A DNA stretch of 64,000 nt from Vespa crabro (GCF_910589235.1 NC_060967.1:2774438-2838437), one strand, 5' to 3'; counted from the stretch's first letter, positions 1 through 26,391 are shown. Notes: generated by a model not told the origin, from the letters alone. A program made the numbers and translations.

Positions 1-2734
1 TGGAATCGATCTTCTTCTTCTGACAGTCTTTCTCTCTCTCTCTTTTTTTCTCTCTCTCTTTCTTTCCCTCTCTCTCTCTTTCCCTATCTGCATCTATCAA
101 ATTTTTCTAAAAGACGTTTCATTGATTAATAAGTTCTAATAATTAATTTATCTATATGTATGTGTTCTCATTTATGTAAGTTTCATATATTAATATAAAA
201 ATATCTAGGAATGTCTGATAATATTCTAATATTTAATCGTTAACATTTACTACAATAAAATTATTTTATTTTATATTTATCCATCTAATAATATTCTAAT
301 ATTCTATTATCAATATTGACCACGATGACTCTTATATACTATTTCTTTTTTTTTTTTAATTCACATTCAAATAAATAATATTTCCTTCTCTCTCTTTCTC
401 TCTTTCCCTTCTTCTGTTATCACAGTAAAAAAAAAAAAGGAGACATACGTGTTTCTATAGGATAAAAGCACTAGTAGATACATTTAAAAAATACTAAATA
501 CGTTGTATTTTAGTCAATAGAGCTTTTTGCTAGATAATCCTTTGAACGAGAAGGAAAGCTAGTCTCGAAACACTTTCGAAAAAGGGGATGACGATACTAA
601 GAAGACGGTATATCAGGACGTGTTTGGGCAATCGATTTGGAGGACGATATTGGGGTCACTGGATTACTATACGGGCAAAGGGGAATAAGTACCCTCTCTC
701 TCTATCTCTCTCTAGCTATTGTTTTCTTCGGGACGAAGAACGAGAGATTCAAGTTAAGAGCGAAGAAAGGGCGTGTGTACACTCGAACATCGATCCTCTC
801 CTTCTTTTTCCTTTACTGCTACAATATTATTACTGCTATTATTATTATTATCCTTTTGTTTGTTCTTTTAGTATATCTAAAAAAACAGATCACAGTTTGA
901 ACAGTGTTGACTCTTGAATGAGATTCCAAAGAAAACCTATAGTCGAAGTAATGTCAACTTTGAATAAAGAAACTTCTTTACAAATACATCTATCAAATCT
1001 TTCTAATAGAAAGAAAAGTAAGAAATTAATTTTATAAATTTATTCTATTAAACGATGAAACCTTAAGTAGATTAGAAATATTTCTGACAATCATATTTTT
1101 TATTTTAGAAATTGATTATACTATTAATTATACAGAAATATATATATATAAGGTAAGCTAAAAGTTTTTACATGATTTTACTAATTAATGACTCTTTTTC
1201 GAGAGTTTATTAGATTAAAAAATTATAAATTTAGAAATTTTTAGCTCCGTCCTATATATCTAAATACATATAATTAACATTGTAATTAATTGAATGTCTC
1301 TCGTTAGATTCTCTCGAAGTTCGAAAATATTTCAAAAATGAAACGAAAAAACTTGTTAAGAAAAAAAAAAGAAAAGAAAAAGAAAAAGAAAACAGAAACA
1401 CTAACAAACAGAGAAAAACCCCGCCTTAATCGCTTAGGGAAACATTTCTTTTTGATTTTCTTTTGTTTTTATATCGCAGATGAAATTATTCGTAAAAGTT
1501 GAAGAACAAGGAAAAGGATGCGACCGATAGAGAGCACTCCGTCCTTTGTAATGCAAAGCTCTTGCATTTGTTCGAAAAAGAATATATATTGTACGCGTAA
1601 GCGAGAGCACGGCATGTATAAATAAAGAGAGATTTTTCCTAGAGAAAAAGAATAAAAAAAAAAAAAAAAAAAGGGAAAGAAGGAAGGAAGGGAAAGGAAG
1701 AAGCAACGAAAGGAAGACAGGGATAGATATAAAGAAGGTGACGGGTCGAAGATATCCGTGTCGATACGAAGCCTTTTGAGGGGTTGAAATTTAAAGTCGA
1801 TAGGTGGAAAAAGAATGTTTTTTCCTGCAGCAGCCGGTTTGCTCCGATATTTGGATACTAGCCAAAAAAACGAGTTGGCGATGTGTGTTTTATGAAAACC
1901 GCTAACGCCACTATGGCGACCTACCTAAAAGTGGTTTTCCCTTGATAATATATATCCTAGATAAAGAAAGAGAGAAAATTCTTTGTTAATAATAACGAAA
2001 AATATTGGACGGATATATTGTACGTGTGAGCTAAAGGAAAGATAATCCAAAAGAAAGATAATAGCTGAAAGATAATATTCTCGAGCATTGACAAATGAGA
2101 ACATTATTTAGGATTATTTTAACGGTAAGAACTAACGACCTATTTTTATCACATCTGTCAATCTGAGAGATACTTAACGAAGAAGAAGAAGAAGAAGAAG
2201 AAGAAGAAAAAAGAGAAAATACTTAAAGAAACAAAAAAGAAAGAAAAGAAAATAATTCTCGCGGAATAGATAATAATCGAGTGAGAAGGATACGTCGAAG
2301 AGCATCGCACGTATAACATCGTTTAAACGACGACGACGTTTAAAAATCGATACTACATATAGCGAACGTCATTTTTCACAGGCTGCATTCAGAGCGATCC
2401 ATAATATAACATAAGCAACCAATGCCTAAGAAGATAAGCTGTGACACTTGTAAAGCTCTTTCCTTTTTATAACCACGAAATTCAATCCCGATTTTTTCTT
2501 CCTTCTCTCTCTCTTTCTCTCTTTCTTATTATTTTATATATATTTTTCTTCTTATCGTTAACACTTTATAATATCATTGAACTTTTCAAGTTCATGATAT
2601 TCAAAATGAATTTCATTTTTCAAAGATAAAAAATTAGATCATAAAAGGTTATCGACGTTTCTTTTAAGATTTTGTTTAATATAAAAAAAATATTTATGAC
2701 ATATTTATAAATTATATCAGATTTTATTCTTCTC

Positions 2735-2779
<45 letters not shown>

Positions 2780-3093
2780 TCTTCCTTTCTTCTTCTCTTT
2801 CGTCTTCTTTTTATTCACGTCTCGTTTGAAAACGATCAAAAATAGCCGAGAGGTTCATTTCAATGGCAGAGTTGTCAAACGAAGAGAGTTTTTACAGTAA
2901 CATTTGCTTTGTGTTCCTACGTAAAAGGGAAGGGCATGTCAAGGGTGAAACAAAAAGTAATGATCCTATCCATAGGATATTGTCGTTAGAACGAACTTAT
3001 ATCGTTCATCATAAATCAATGATGGAATAACGGAGGTATACTTGATCGGTCATGGCAGAAATTAATTACTAGAGAAAACAATGTAGCAGAGAA

Positions 3094-3133
<40 letters not shown>

Positions 3134-3134
3134 G

Positions 3135-3166
<32 letters not shown>

Positions 3167-3599
3167 GGATGATAGAGAAAGAAAGAAAACTTCTGATGTT
3201 AATCTATATCATCTAAAGTTTATCGACTTTTAATTTACACAAACCTATCTTTTTTCATACTACTAATTTTTTCCTCGTCATATAATAAAGAACAATTTTC
3301 TTTTTCGCTTATAAAAATATCAGCTGTTTTTATATATTCAACATTTTGATCAAGCCTATGAAAATATTTTGTATACTCATTTTTTTTTTTTAAATATGTG
3401 TTCAGAGTAAGCTGCATTTCTAAATAATTATTTTCCGAAAAGAAGCATCATTTTCAGAAAAGTATTATTTCACAAATAAAACTACTATACTATTATATTT
3501 TCCATTAAATATTTTTCTAACTAGATTGTTCTAACTTTTTGAAAAGAATAAAATCAATATTTAATAATATATTAAAAATAATTAATAATAATTTCTTAC
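1..3599. other. mGluR intron (left part)
   Basis: No exon was recognised on either strand. The stretch holds CT-rich tracts (34-90, 2741-2772), a (GAA)n run at 2179-2207, a long (TA)n at 3096-3166 and a degraded MITE-like piece near 1140-1255. The open frames here are short and low-complexity. Confidence 0.7.
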
Positions 3600-16432
<12,833 letters not shown>

Positions 16433-16613
16433 CTTTGATTGGCTCCACTGAAAATGCAATTAACAAGATTCCCTTTTATTTTCTTTCTTAATCTATATAT
16501 ACATCACACAGTAATAAAGAGAATAAAATTATACGGAAACATATCTAACATACTATAATAAAATTAACAGACATTTTAATAACATGATTGTCGTTTATAG
16601 TGTGTGTATGTGC

Positions 16614-16679
<66 letters not shown>

Positions 16680-16789
16680 GTTGGAATATTTACAACATAG
16701 ACGGATGTTTAACATGTTTCGAGCTTTTATCAAAATCTAGAAGAACTTGCTTTATCGATATATATCGTGAGTCAAAGTGAGTCAAAATC

Positions 16790-16985
16790 TCTTATATGAG
16801 TTAAGGTTCTGAAGAGTGATATTAAAAATCAATTATTTTTTTTTCGAGATCTATTAGACTTGTAATTAAGTTTGTAGTTTCATAATTTGAAAAAAAAAAA
16901 AGAAAAAATTAGCCTCTAAAAATCTCGAAAAAAGAGTAAATTGATTTTTAAAATCATCTAGGAACTTTTGGTTCTTTTATCCTAT
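16790..16985. mobile_element. MITE-like foldback element, best copy
   Basis: The two ends are inverted repeats of about 65 bp: the left arm contains GATATTAAAAATCAATTATT then CGAGAT, and the right arm contains ATCTCGA then AAATTGATTTTTAAAATC. The outer end reads AACTTTTGGTTC, followed by TATATA. No coding capacity. Non-autonomous DNA transposon is the simplest reading. Confidence 0.55.
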
Positions 16986-17774
16986 ATATACATGCATATA
17001 TGCGTAGGTAATATGTCAAAGGAAGAATAAAGTCTAATGATTAAATACTATGAACGGTGCTCGGCTAAAGCTCTCGTTTCAATAAAAAAGATATCGGAAT
17101 TCGATATAACTATGCCACGAACGAGGAAGAAGATACGTTACAATCAACTCAGTCAGCCATTTCGTCTACTACTTTTATATCATCGATTATATTATGTATA
17201 TGTGAAAGGTACGACTTTGATGTTATTATACTTTTATTCAATCATTATTGAACATATTCAAATATTTGTTCATTTAGAAGTTCATTGATTGAGAAAGAGA
17301 AAAAGAAAAGTAAATTCTTTAAGAATAAGAATGCAAATAATTTCAAGTAAAACATCAGAAATATTATAATTTATTATTGTATATATGTAATTTATACATA
17401 TCTATTTATTAGTTAATCCAATGTTACTTTCATTTCTTCGTTTTTTTTTTTTTTTTTTTTTTTTTGATTTAATAATTTCCCCTAGAAATTTAATTTGTAA
17501 TATCAAAGAAAAAAAGGAAAAAGAAAAAGAAAAGTAAAAGATACAAATAGTTTTAACAAAAAATTCCATTATTATTGTGATGAAAATATCTATATAGGAA
17601 ATTTTGAAAAGTTAAAAATGGGAATTTAATAAAACACCCTGAATTCTTCTTTTAGCCTGGAAAATCCATGTATACAAGACGACAACAACGGAAATATCGA
17701 TGAAGAGCTTTTCCGCTGGCTCGCATAAAAAACTTTCCGAAACTTTTCTCTATCCCGTGCTTTTAATTACTCAC

Positions 17775-18030
17775 CGGGAAGAGATATTAAAGGAGCGAAT
17801 AACTAGGTTGCTCTTTGTCGCTTCAGTGCCTTTAATCGAGTCCCTTAAGCCAAGTCCCTCGATTAACGTAACGTTTCATGTGCAAAGTTTCTCTCGCGAT
17901 GGACGAATGAATCGACCGATCGATCGTTTTTTGATCGATCGAATGATCTATCGAGTAAAGTCGAAATTTACATAGACGTGAATTACGAATTTTCAGAAAA
18001 GCTTTTCTGCAAGTTCGGCAAACCGGAAAT
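17775..18030 (-). other. mGluR: Candidate 5' UTR exon of mGluR
   Basis: Coding exon 1 begins at a splice acceptor, so a non-coding exon must lie upstream. On the minus strand a strong donor (CCCG|GTGAGT) sits at 17775/17774 and a TATA plus initiator pair sits at 18059/18030, giving a 256-nt exon and a 1,327-nt intron to 16447. The stretch is visibly richer in G+C and less repetitive than its surroundings, as expected for an exon. This is inference from sequence signals only. Confidence 0.45.
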
Positions 18031-18059
18031 GACGTTCGCTTAAAAAGCTCCCTATTATA
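18026..18059 (-). promoter_or_regulatory. Candidate mGluR proximal core promoter (TATA + Inr)
   Basis: On the minus strand TATAATA starts at 18059, and an arthropod-type initiator TCATTT has its A at 18030, exactly 29 nt downstream. That is textbook spacing. It lies 1.6 kb upstream of the mGluR start codon and just upstream of a good donor. Confidence 0.45.
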
Positions 18060-19133
18060 GAGTGACTCAGCGATAACTTTAATGCCTCAAATACCTTTAT
18101 TTTCAGAGATACAAGAAAAAAAAAATATATATATATATATAAAAGAAAAAAATTCTTCCATCCAAAAAGAATAATAATCTTAATTAAGTTGTTAAATTGT
18201 TTCTTTTTTACTATCGTAATTATCAAAATTTGATATTTTTTTCAGAGTAGTTGGTACCTTTTTTTTTAAATATATTTTTATCATTATTATTACAACGTCA
18301 TATATAAAAAAAAAGATACATATATAAAAAAAAAATAGATTCAACGATAATATAAAACATTGTTATAACATCGTGAAAAATAGTGTAGATATTTGAGATA
18401 TACTCTAATTTATTCTACATAAAAACGATGATTTTAATGAAGATAAAATGAAAACTAATTAGGAGGTGTTGAAAATTATGGAAGGTTCAGAAATGCAGAA
18501 AAAGAAAAATGAAGGGAAAAAAATGGAGAAAATATTAAAGATGAAGAAAGAGAAAAAGATCGCGAACTACACCTATTGGCTAAAATTCAATCTGTTCGAG
18601 GCACAACTTTCCGTTCGGTCGTTAATTGGATTTCTTCGGTGACTTTCGAACGAGCTGTTAGAATCTTCGACAGTGGAAAAGGCAAAGATAAAAGAAAAAG
18701 AAAAAAGAGGCGAAGAAGTAGAATAATTATCATTTGGGCCAATTAAGAAGTAAGCCTTATATCTATCTCTAGCAGGTGCCTCTTTAAAAGAAACTAAAGT
18801 TAGGTACGTATGTATGTATATATATTGAAAATAAAATTCGTTCTTGCATATGTTTCTCATCCCTAATTTTCTATGTGTGTCTCTTTCTACTCCTCTTAAT
18901 GATATAACTATCGGTACAACTACTTCTCAACTTATTTTATTATCTTTTTTTCTTACAAGAAGTAGAATAATAAATTTTAGTGTTAACAAGAACAAGAATC
19001 GTTCTAGATCGATAATAGTTTCTTAAGATCTTCGAATTGGGTTAATTAATTTGAATTAATTGAATATCTTTTTTTTTTTTTTTTAATTTATTTTAAAGAT
19101 TATATACTTTTATCATTAATTTAAACAATATAC

Positions 19134-19167
<34 letters not shown>

Positions 19168-19755
19168 TAATGACTCTATTTCTAAGAAATCGAATATTAA
19201 TATCCATAAATATTAGTTGGCTCATTTTCATATCAGATTATAAAAAAATTCTTAAGTTCCTATAGTTTAGCAATATAAAAAATAAAAGAAGTGAGAAAAA
19301 TGAAAGAGAATTAAAAAAAAAAAAAAAAAAAAAGAAGAGAGAGAGAGAAAAAAAATAGAAAACGAGGTCGAGAAGAAAATTGCACCAAGTAGAAAATACT
19401 ATTATGTTGTACTTCCAATGTAACAGTGAAAGAGCGTGCAACGAATTTTCTTGCAACTTTAACACAAGAATAGAAGTTTCTCTATCTTTCTTTCTCGTAT
19501 TTTTTTTTTATTTAGTTCTCTTTCTTTCTTCAAGAAACGTAAGGTAAGCCGAACTCTCTTTTTTCACATCTTAACAGCGTCGAAGTCGATATGGGTTAAA
19601 ACCAAGAAGCTGACCCTTGCATCGACCATTATCCGTAAAACGATACGCTGACATAGTCTTATCTTTGTCATACTGACGAGAGGAAAAGAGTGAGAAAGAA
19701 GAAGTAAATTTGTTGATGTGATAAAAGTGTCGATGGAAGAACAAGAGAATATTGT

Positions 19756-19803
<48 letters not shown>

Positions 19804-20118
19804 TTTTTAATTCTCTATGATTTAATTTTTATCTCGAAATTTTTATCGTATATGTATATCTTGTATAACAATTTGTTTCAAATTTTGTACAATGGCGATT
19901 ATTAATAGATCTTTTTTTATCCCTTAATTTTATATAAATAAATAAAATAAAATTTATATAATTATAATAAAAATTAAAATTAGAATTAATCGTAATTATA
20001 TACTTATTACGAATAATAAAAAAGAAGAAGAAAAAAAAAATTCTATTTCAGAAATTATTTACAAAATCGACTTTATTATAACAATATTATTACATTATTT
20101 AAATTAATAAAAAATATA

Positions 20119-20811
20119 TTACTCTTGAAAATATGTTTCAAGTCTCTACGACTTTTAGTTTCGAAGATATCGCCTTTTAAAGCTTTCCATTCATAATTCT
20201 TATAGTACAGCTGTTCGTAATAATAATACAGTAGTAGTAATTCGATCACCTAAGATACGTAAATTTTCGAAATTTATGTAGGTCAAGGTGTCATCACTCT
20301 AATATGAATGAAATTATGTAAGTTAGTGTATCAACGTAATAAATCTTTTTTATTTAAATGGAAATATTTCCAAAATTAAAAGTCATAGAGAATTGAAACC
20401 AATATCATTTTAAAGGGCAAAATTTTCTCTATTTTTTCAACTTATTGTAAATAATTAATTAACAATTTGTTATAAACAAATATTTACGAATTAAATTGAT
20501 CTTATTTTGTCAAAAAAAAAAAAAAAAAAAAAAAAAAAACAAACATTCAAAAAGCATTCAAAGATTTATAAAATTACATAAATTAATAAATTGTTAATAA
20601 ACAAATTATTTATTTAACGAAGAAACAATTTTTCATTTATATGGGAATATCTTCGAAAGTAAAAGTCTTAAAGACTTGAAATAAATATCATTTTAAAGGG
20701 CAGAATTCTTTTCACATTCTCAATGTATTGTTAGTAATTAATTAACAATTTATTATAAACAATTTTTGTAAATAAATTCTTACTAACTTAATTTATCTTA
20801 TCTTATCTTAG
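20119..20811. repeat. Triplicated AT-rich repeat, one copy inverted
   Basis: Two direct copies (20341-20511 and 20630-20811) share AAAAGTCxTAxAGAxTTGAAA, ATATCATTTTAAAGGGCA and a run of ATTAATTAACAATTT. A third partial copy at 20119-20190 carries the same core in reverse orientation. A poly(A) run (20513-20539) separates the direct copies. No coding capacity. Confidence 0.6.
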
Positions 20812-22489
20812 CAAAAAAGAAATTCGAAACTACAGGATTTTCAATCATTTCAATGAAAATTGTGTTGAGTCACTCTCAGGATAGGACAGGACATGGTACA
20901 ACATGAAACGGTATGGAATGGAATGGAATTGCAGAGAAATTTCCTGTTATGTCATAAAATGGTGTTTCATGGAAAGGGAGTTGTTTAGCAAACAATAACA
21001 ACAAAAATTGGCACGATTTACCCTGCTAAACTTTTTTTCGATGATTATTTCGGATCTATTATAAAATGCACAAACGTAAAAAAATTCTCTTTAATCGAAT
21101 TCCAAGTGGAAAAAAGGGAAAGGAAAAAGCAGAAATAACGAACGTACGAGAGAAATGGAGAGAGAAGGAAATTTCAACTTGGAAATTGCTTATGAACGAT
21201 CTAGCGATCGTTACTTCACGGTGAAATGTTTCCTACGGAAAACGGAAATGGAAATTCCCAGTTGACTCTCAATCCGTCCTTCGAGAAACATGATCGATCA
21301 CCTATTTACATAGATACAACAATTTTATTATGTTGTTCAAAACATGAACTCTCTTTTATTAATAATATTAATGATAAAACTAATTAAGAAAAAATAAAAA
21401 GCTAGCAGAAATCGCACGCGATTCAAGAGGAAGAGAAAGAGTAAGATATAATTTTAAATTTATTTATATTAATTCATATCTAATCTTATTATACTTGTCA
21501 GACTATTTTTGTACAAATAAAATATATAAAATATTATTGATAATATCTGTATTGGACTATTAATTTTTATTACTTATGAATAATCTTATCACATATTTGT
21601 GTTTTTATGTGAGGCTATATTTACATTATAATTTATTATTATATAACTGGCAAAATATTTATATTATACAATTTAATTTATACTATATATATAAAATATT
21701 ATGTTAATATATTTAGAAATATATGAATATATATACATATATATATATATATGTGTGTGTGTGTATATAGATATTTTTAAGAAACATAAACAATTTTGAT
21801 AAACCTCTAATCGAAATCCAATTCGCGCGTGCAAGCGTAAGGAAAAAAAAAAAAAGAGAAGAATCGAATGAATCAAATAAATAAAATTTATAAAGACGAT
21901 CGTCGATATGAAAAGCTTTAAGTAAAGTAAATCATTTTATTTTTCTTTCTTTTCATTTCTCCAAGTTTGTAGGTACTTCGTCTCTTCGAAAATGCTAATC
22001 TATCTTACTAGTAAAGTATCATAGTAGATGTTTAAGATTGTGAAGGGAGTGGTCGGGGGGGGGGGTTGGATAAGGTCTGTTCCTTTGAATCGAGAGAAAC
22101 ATCTCTAACAAAAACGCAACGTCACAGTGATAGTTGCTTGTTCGCGTATAAACGATAATGCTTTCTCACGTCCATCTTTCCTTCGCTCGGCTTTCATCAA
22201 GAAAAGAAAAATCTTTGCAGCTACGTAGGTAGCTCTTTTTAAGAGTCGTTTTTTTTTCGTTTCTCCCATTTATCGTTTTAGACACTCTCGACCGTTCTTT
22301 TTTCACCGTTCTTATGTCATGAAATGCGAACGGCTGCTATTAGATCATTTTTAATTGAAAATTTCTAACAACCTTGATTAACTATATATTATTTAATTAT
22401 ATTTTTCATTTCAATTAATAAAATCTAAGAAAAATCTTATATAAAATATATATGCTTGCAATATAAAAGTATAAATAATATAATTAAAG

Positions 22490-22680
22490 GCTCGAATTGA
22501 TTTAAAAAAAAGTAATTATTCTTTTACGAAACTTTTTGATCTTATAACAGTGCTTACAGTTGACTTTGTAATTTCACAATTTGAAAATAAGATCGATTAA
22601 TAAACAGTTTCGAAGTAAAGTAAGTTGAATTTTAAAATTATCTAAGATATTTTTATTCACCCTTTACTTCTACAAAATGC
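22490..22680. mobile_element. MITE-like foldback element, degraded copy
   Basis: Contains the family core (GACTTTGTAATTTCACAATT) and ends ATTTTTATTCACCCTTTACT, a diverged version of the terminus seen at 24162. Confidence 0.4.
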
Positions 22681-22919
22681 TTATTCCTCCAATTTCATCT
22701 TTATACGGTCGAAAGGAAAGAAAAGAAAAACTAATTAAAATATAAAAATCCACCATACGAAAATCAATTATTTTTGGTCGTGCTTTGGAAGTTTTAGAAT
22801 AGAGAAAAAGTGGAATAGAAACGAGAACGAACGATGGTATGAACGTAAGAGGCTAAAAAAATACTCGAATATGCGCATTCGTTTGCTCTTATGGTCTCTC
22901 TTTTTATCTCTTTCTTTCA

Positions 22920-22952
<33 letters not shown>

Positions 22953-23526
22953 TTCAGTGACTTCAAGAGACGATCTCCATAATCTCTTCTCTTGGAAGGA
23001 CGAGAACGAAAAAGGTCAAAGGTGAAAGACCCATCGACTAGAGTAGGATAAAATAGTAGGACATATAATCTCCGACAAATTTCTCATCGACATTCGTCGG
23101 GACATTTTTCCTCGAGTATTTTCTTTTACACCATCCCACTGGAATAACTGAGAAAAGTGGATACACGTATCTTATTCCATGTGGACCAAATGGAAAGAGA
23201 GAGAGAAAGAGAGAGAGAGAGAAAGAGAAAGAGAGGAAAAGAAAAACTTTCTTGGCAGTAATACTCCAATGAGTTTGGTCTAATTGACACGAGTCTACTA
23301 TCAAAGTGACAATCAATTCGAAAAATTTATTTTGTTATTATTCTTTAATTTTTAACAAAAATATTAGATATTTATTTTATATCTCGATCTTTAATTCTTC
23401 GATAATATTATTTAAACATTCTTGAATACTTTATTTTAGAATTTCTTAATAAAATAAAACACAATACGTCGCAAATTGAAAATATATTGAATAAAAGAGA
23501 CTATTTGGTTAGATTTTTATTTTCTC

Positions 23527-23570
<44 letters not shown>

Positions 23571-23964
23571 CTTTCCTTCCCATGTCAATCCGATGTCGAG
23601 ACGACCAGTTTGAAATGTTCCAACCGGAGTTTAACCAAGAAAGTAAAGGTAAGGATAAGCTAAAGTAAAGGTAAGAATAACGATGAACGATCACGAAAGG
23701 AAGAAAGGAACCATTTGATAAGGACAAAAGAGTCGAACGAAAAAAGTTCTGTCGGATTGACATCCTAAATGTGAGAACAAATGTGATTTCTCTTCTGTCT
23801 TTTATCTTTCTTCTAAATTCACATCTTCTTCTCCCTTTTCATCTCCTTTTGTCTTTTTCAGTTTGACTCTATCCGAAAAATTTTTCTTATTTACGAAATG
23901 TAAAAATAAAAAAAAAATTTTAAAGGAAAAAAAGAAAATAAAAAGAAGATAGTAATATATGCAA

Positions 23965-24161
23965 GATGGGTCCAAAAATCTTATGCGATTTTCCTAGATT
24001 CTTTTTCTAGATGTATGAAAAGTTACTAGATAATTTTTTAATTCTTTTTTTTTTTTTTTTTACAAGTCGAATAAATTATTGTTTTAAAATCGAGACAAAG
24101 TAATTAATTTTCCCATTAGAATAATTGATTTGCCTATTTAAAAACTTTTGGCTCACCCTGT

Positions 24162-24162
<1 letters not shown>
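23965..24162. mobile_element. MITE-like foldback element, copy with intact right end
   Basis: The left end begins GATGGGTCCAAAAATCTTAT and the right end is AACTTTTGGCTCACCCTGTA, which gives the cleanest view of the family terminus. The interior has a poly(T) expansion. Confidence 0.45.
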
Positions 24163-24189
<27 letters not shown>

Positions 24190-24192
<3 letters not shown>

Positions 24193-24503
24193 AAAGTGTG
24201 TATAGGAGTAAAAATACGAGAGGAACATCATCGAAGATTCCAATCCAAATCGATTCTCGAAAGCGTTATTCGTTCGTAGTAAAATCCTACGAGGGATTCG
24301 AATTCGTACTCGACGAAATTGGAATGAGCCTGGGATTCGTCTGGATGTCGCTTATTGAAATTTTGCCTATCGAAAAGACTCCCAACCATTTCTACGTGGA
24401 AGATCTCGATGAATTCTCCGACAGGGGCTTCGTTTACCTCATGTTAAAAATCACACATAAAACCAAAGAGAATATTTTAGAAAAAATAATAAAAAGATAT
24501 TAA
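24190..24503. other. Coding-like island of unknown nature, open on both strands
   Basis: A stretch with balanced composition amid AT-rich repeats. The plus strand is open to a TAA at 24503, with peptide such as SYEGFEFVLDEIGMSLGF. The minus strand is open for about 67 codons ending near 24230, with peptide such as EAPVGEFIEIFHVEM. No start codon outside low-complexity sequence and no family match recognised. It could be a decayed exon, a fragment of a mobile element, or conserved non-coding DNA. It directly abuts a MITE-like copy ending at 24162. Confidence 0.3.
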
Positions 24504-25044
24504 ATCTCTATATTATAATATTGTATTTACTTTAAAGTAAATACAATTTGTAATTTGTAATTTGTAATTTGTATAAAATCTAAATTTTAAGATAATTCTA
24601 AATCTAAATAATTTTTCATACCTTTATTTATACATTTATTTTATATAACTTTTATTTTACTTTATTATCATAAAATTAATTACTACTTTATATCCAACAT
24701 TTTCTTTTTTTTTTTTATACATTTTTTAATCGAGTATAACTTATACTTATTTAAAGTTTAAAAACAGAATATATAGTGGTTACCCAATGAAACTGTAAAG
24801 AAAAAAGAAAAAAGAAGAAAAATCGATTATCCAAAAACTATTTGATTTTAACTAAGAATTTAAGTTTATTATTTCCACCTTAACTTCGCGATTTCCCAAA
24901 AGTTGTCAATTTGTAGTTAGCCTAAAAAACTTTTAGTCTGAAATGAAGTTTTCCTTCTAAACTTGTGGAAAACGTGAAATCGTTCTATCGAGATAAGAAA
25001 GTTCAACTCTTTTTCTTCCTCTTCCTCTTTCTCTCTCTTTCTCT

Positions 25045-25045
25045 T

Positions 25046-25128
<83 letters not shown>
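25045..25128. repeat. (CT)n(TA)n compound microsatellite
   Basis: A pure CT run to 25080 switches abruptly to about 24 TA units. Open frames on both strands across it are artefacts. Confidence 0.9.
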
Positions 25129-25131
<3 letters not shown>

Positions 25132-25269
25132 TCTTTCTCGAAGCTTTTGAAAGTAAATCGAAAAAAAAAGAGAGATAAAGAGAGAAAGAGAATCAATCGT
25201 ATTCGATATAGATCAAATCAGATCATGTATCCTATGAATGAATTTAAAATTCTTTAGAATATTTAAATA

Positions 25270-25442
25270 CACTACAGTGTAAATTAAAAGTTTCTAGATT
25301 AGTTTCTAGATAACTTAAAAAATCAATTACTCTTTTTCAAGGCTTTTTAAGTTCTTATTTTTTTGATTTTACAATCTGAAAATAAAATTGGGCTATAAAA
25401 AATTGTTGAAATAATCTAAAAACTTTTAGTCCACCCAGTAGA
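25270..25442. mobile_element. MITE-like foldback element, copy
   Basis: Shares with the 16.8-kb copy the terminal AAAAGTTTCTAGATTAG, the internal AAAAATCAATTACTC and TTTTTCAAGGCTTTTTAAG, and the right end TAAAAACTTTTAGTCCACCC. Ends are inverted relative to each other. Confidence 0.5.
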
Positions 25443-25608
25443 TCTGCATTCTCTACCATTCAGTTATTCTCTAGAGAGATCTATTGAAATCGTTTGGCTA
25501 CTAGCCATACAAAAGTAAGTCCCTTTACGAAGGAATGTCCAGCAACAGATACTTGACTCACAAGGGAATTAAATCTGTCATTCATCAGACTATTCTAAGA
25601 ATATCTAG

Positions 25609-25666
<58 letters not shown>

Positions 25667-25761
25667 CTATTTTGCAATTAGACGACGAGCATTAAATCTA
25701 CAAATTATTATGAGAAATATATTTTAATTAGATTTTCATACTTAACAAATTAAAAGATGAC

Positions 25762-25795
<34 letters not shown>

Positions 25796-26359
25796 TTTTA
25801 GATATTAAAAACTAAATATATTAAAATTAGATTAATAATAGATAAATAATAAATATTAAAATTTAAAAAAATAGACTAATACCTATATTTAAATATTAAA
25901 ATTGAAATTACAATTATTTTTATGATAAACAAATATTTATATATTTATTTATTTATTAGAAAAAAAGGAAGATAATACAAACGCTTTTTTTGTTTTCATA
26001 TTATCATCGAATAATTTTCACGTCATTTAATTCCAGACGAGTTACAAATATCCAGCCAATAGTTCGATGTATATTTCTATTTCTTTTCTTTTTCTCTTAC
26101 TCTTTTGGAGCAACGCTTCAGGGAAAATGTATAAAGAGAAAAAGTACGGTTCAACGCGTGCGTCCTCTGAAAATTAATGGCCCGGGCAAAACTTCTCGTG
26201 AGAGATTCATCCTGATTCTCATCCGCGAATACGAGCAAAAAGGATGATCGATCTTGTACGAGACAAAATAAAATATTTTATCTAACAAACGTTTCCACTT
26301 ACGGGAAGTGTATGTATTTGTTTGATTATCTCAAAGAAAAATGTTAACTCAAGTACAAA

Positions 26360-26391
<32 letters not shown>

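Noticed and set aside
17700..17975. 91-codon plus-strand open frame of mixed composition
   Set aside because: Overlaps the predicted mGluR 5' UTR exon on the other strand; no start context, splice or family support.
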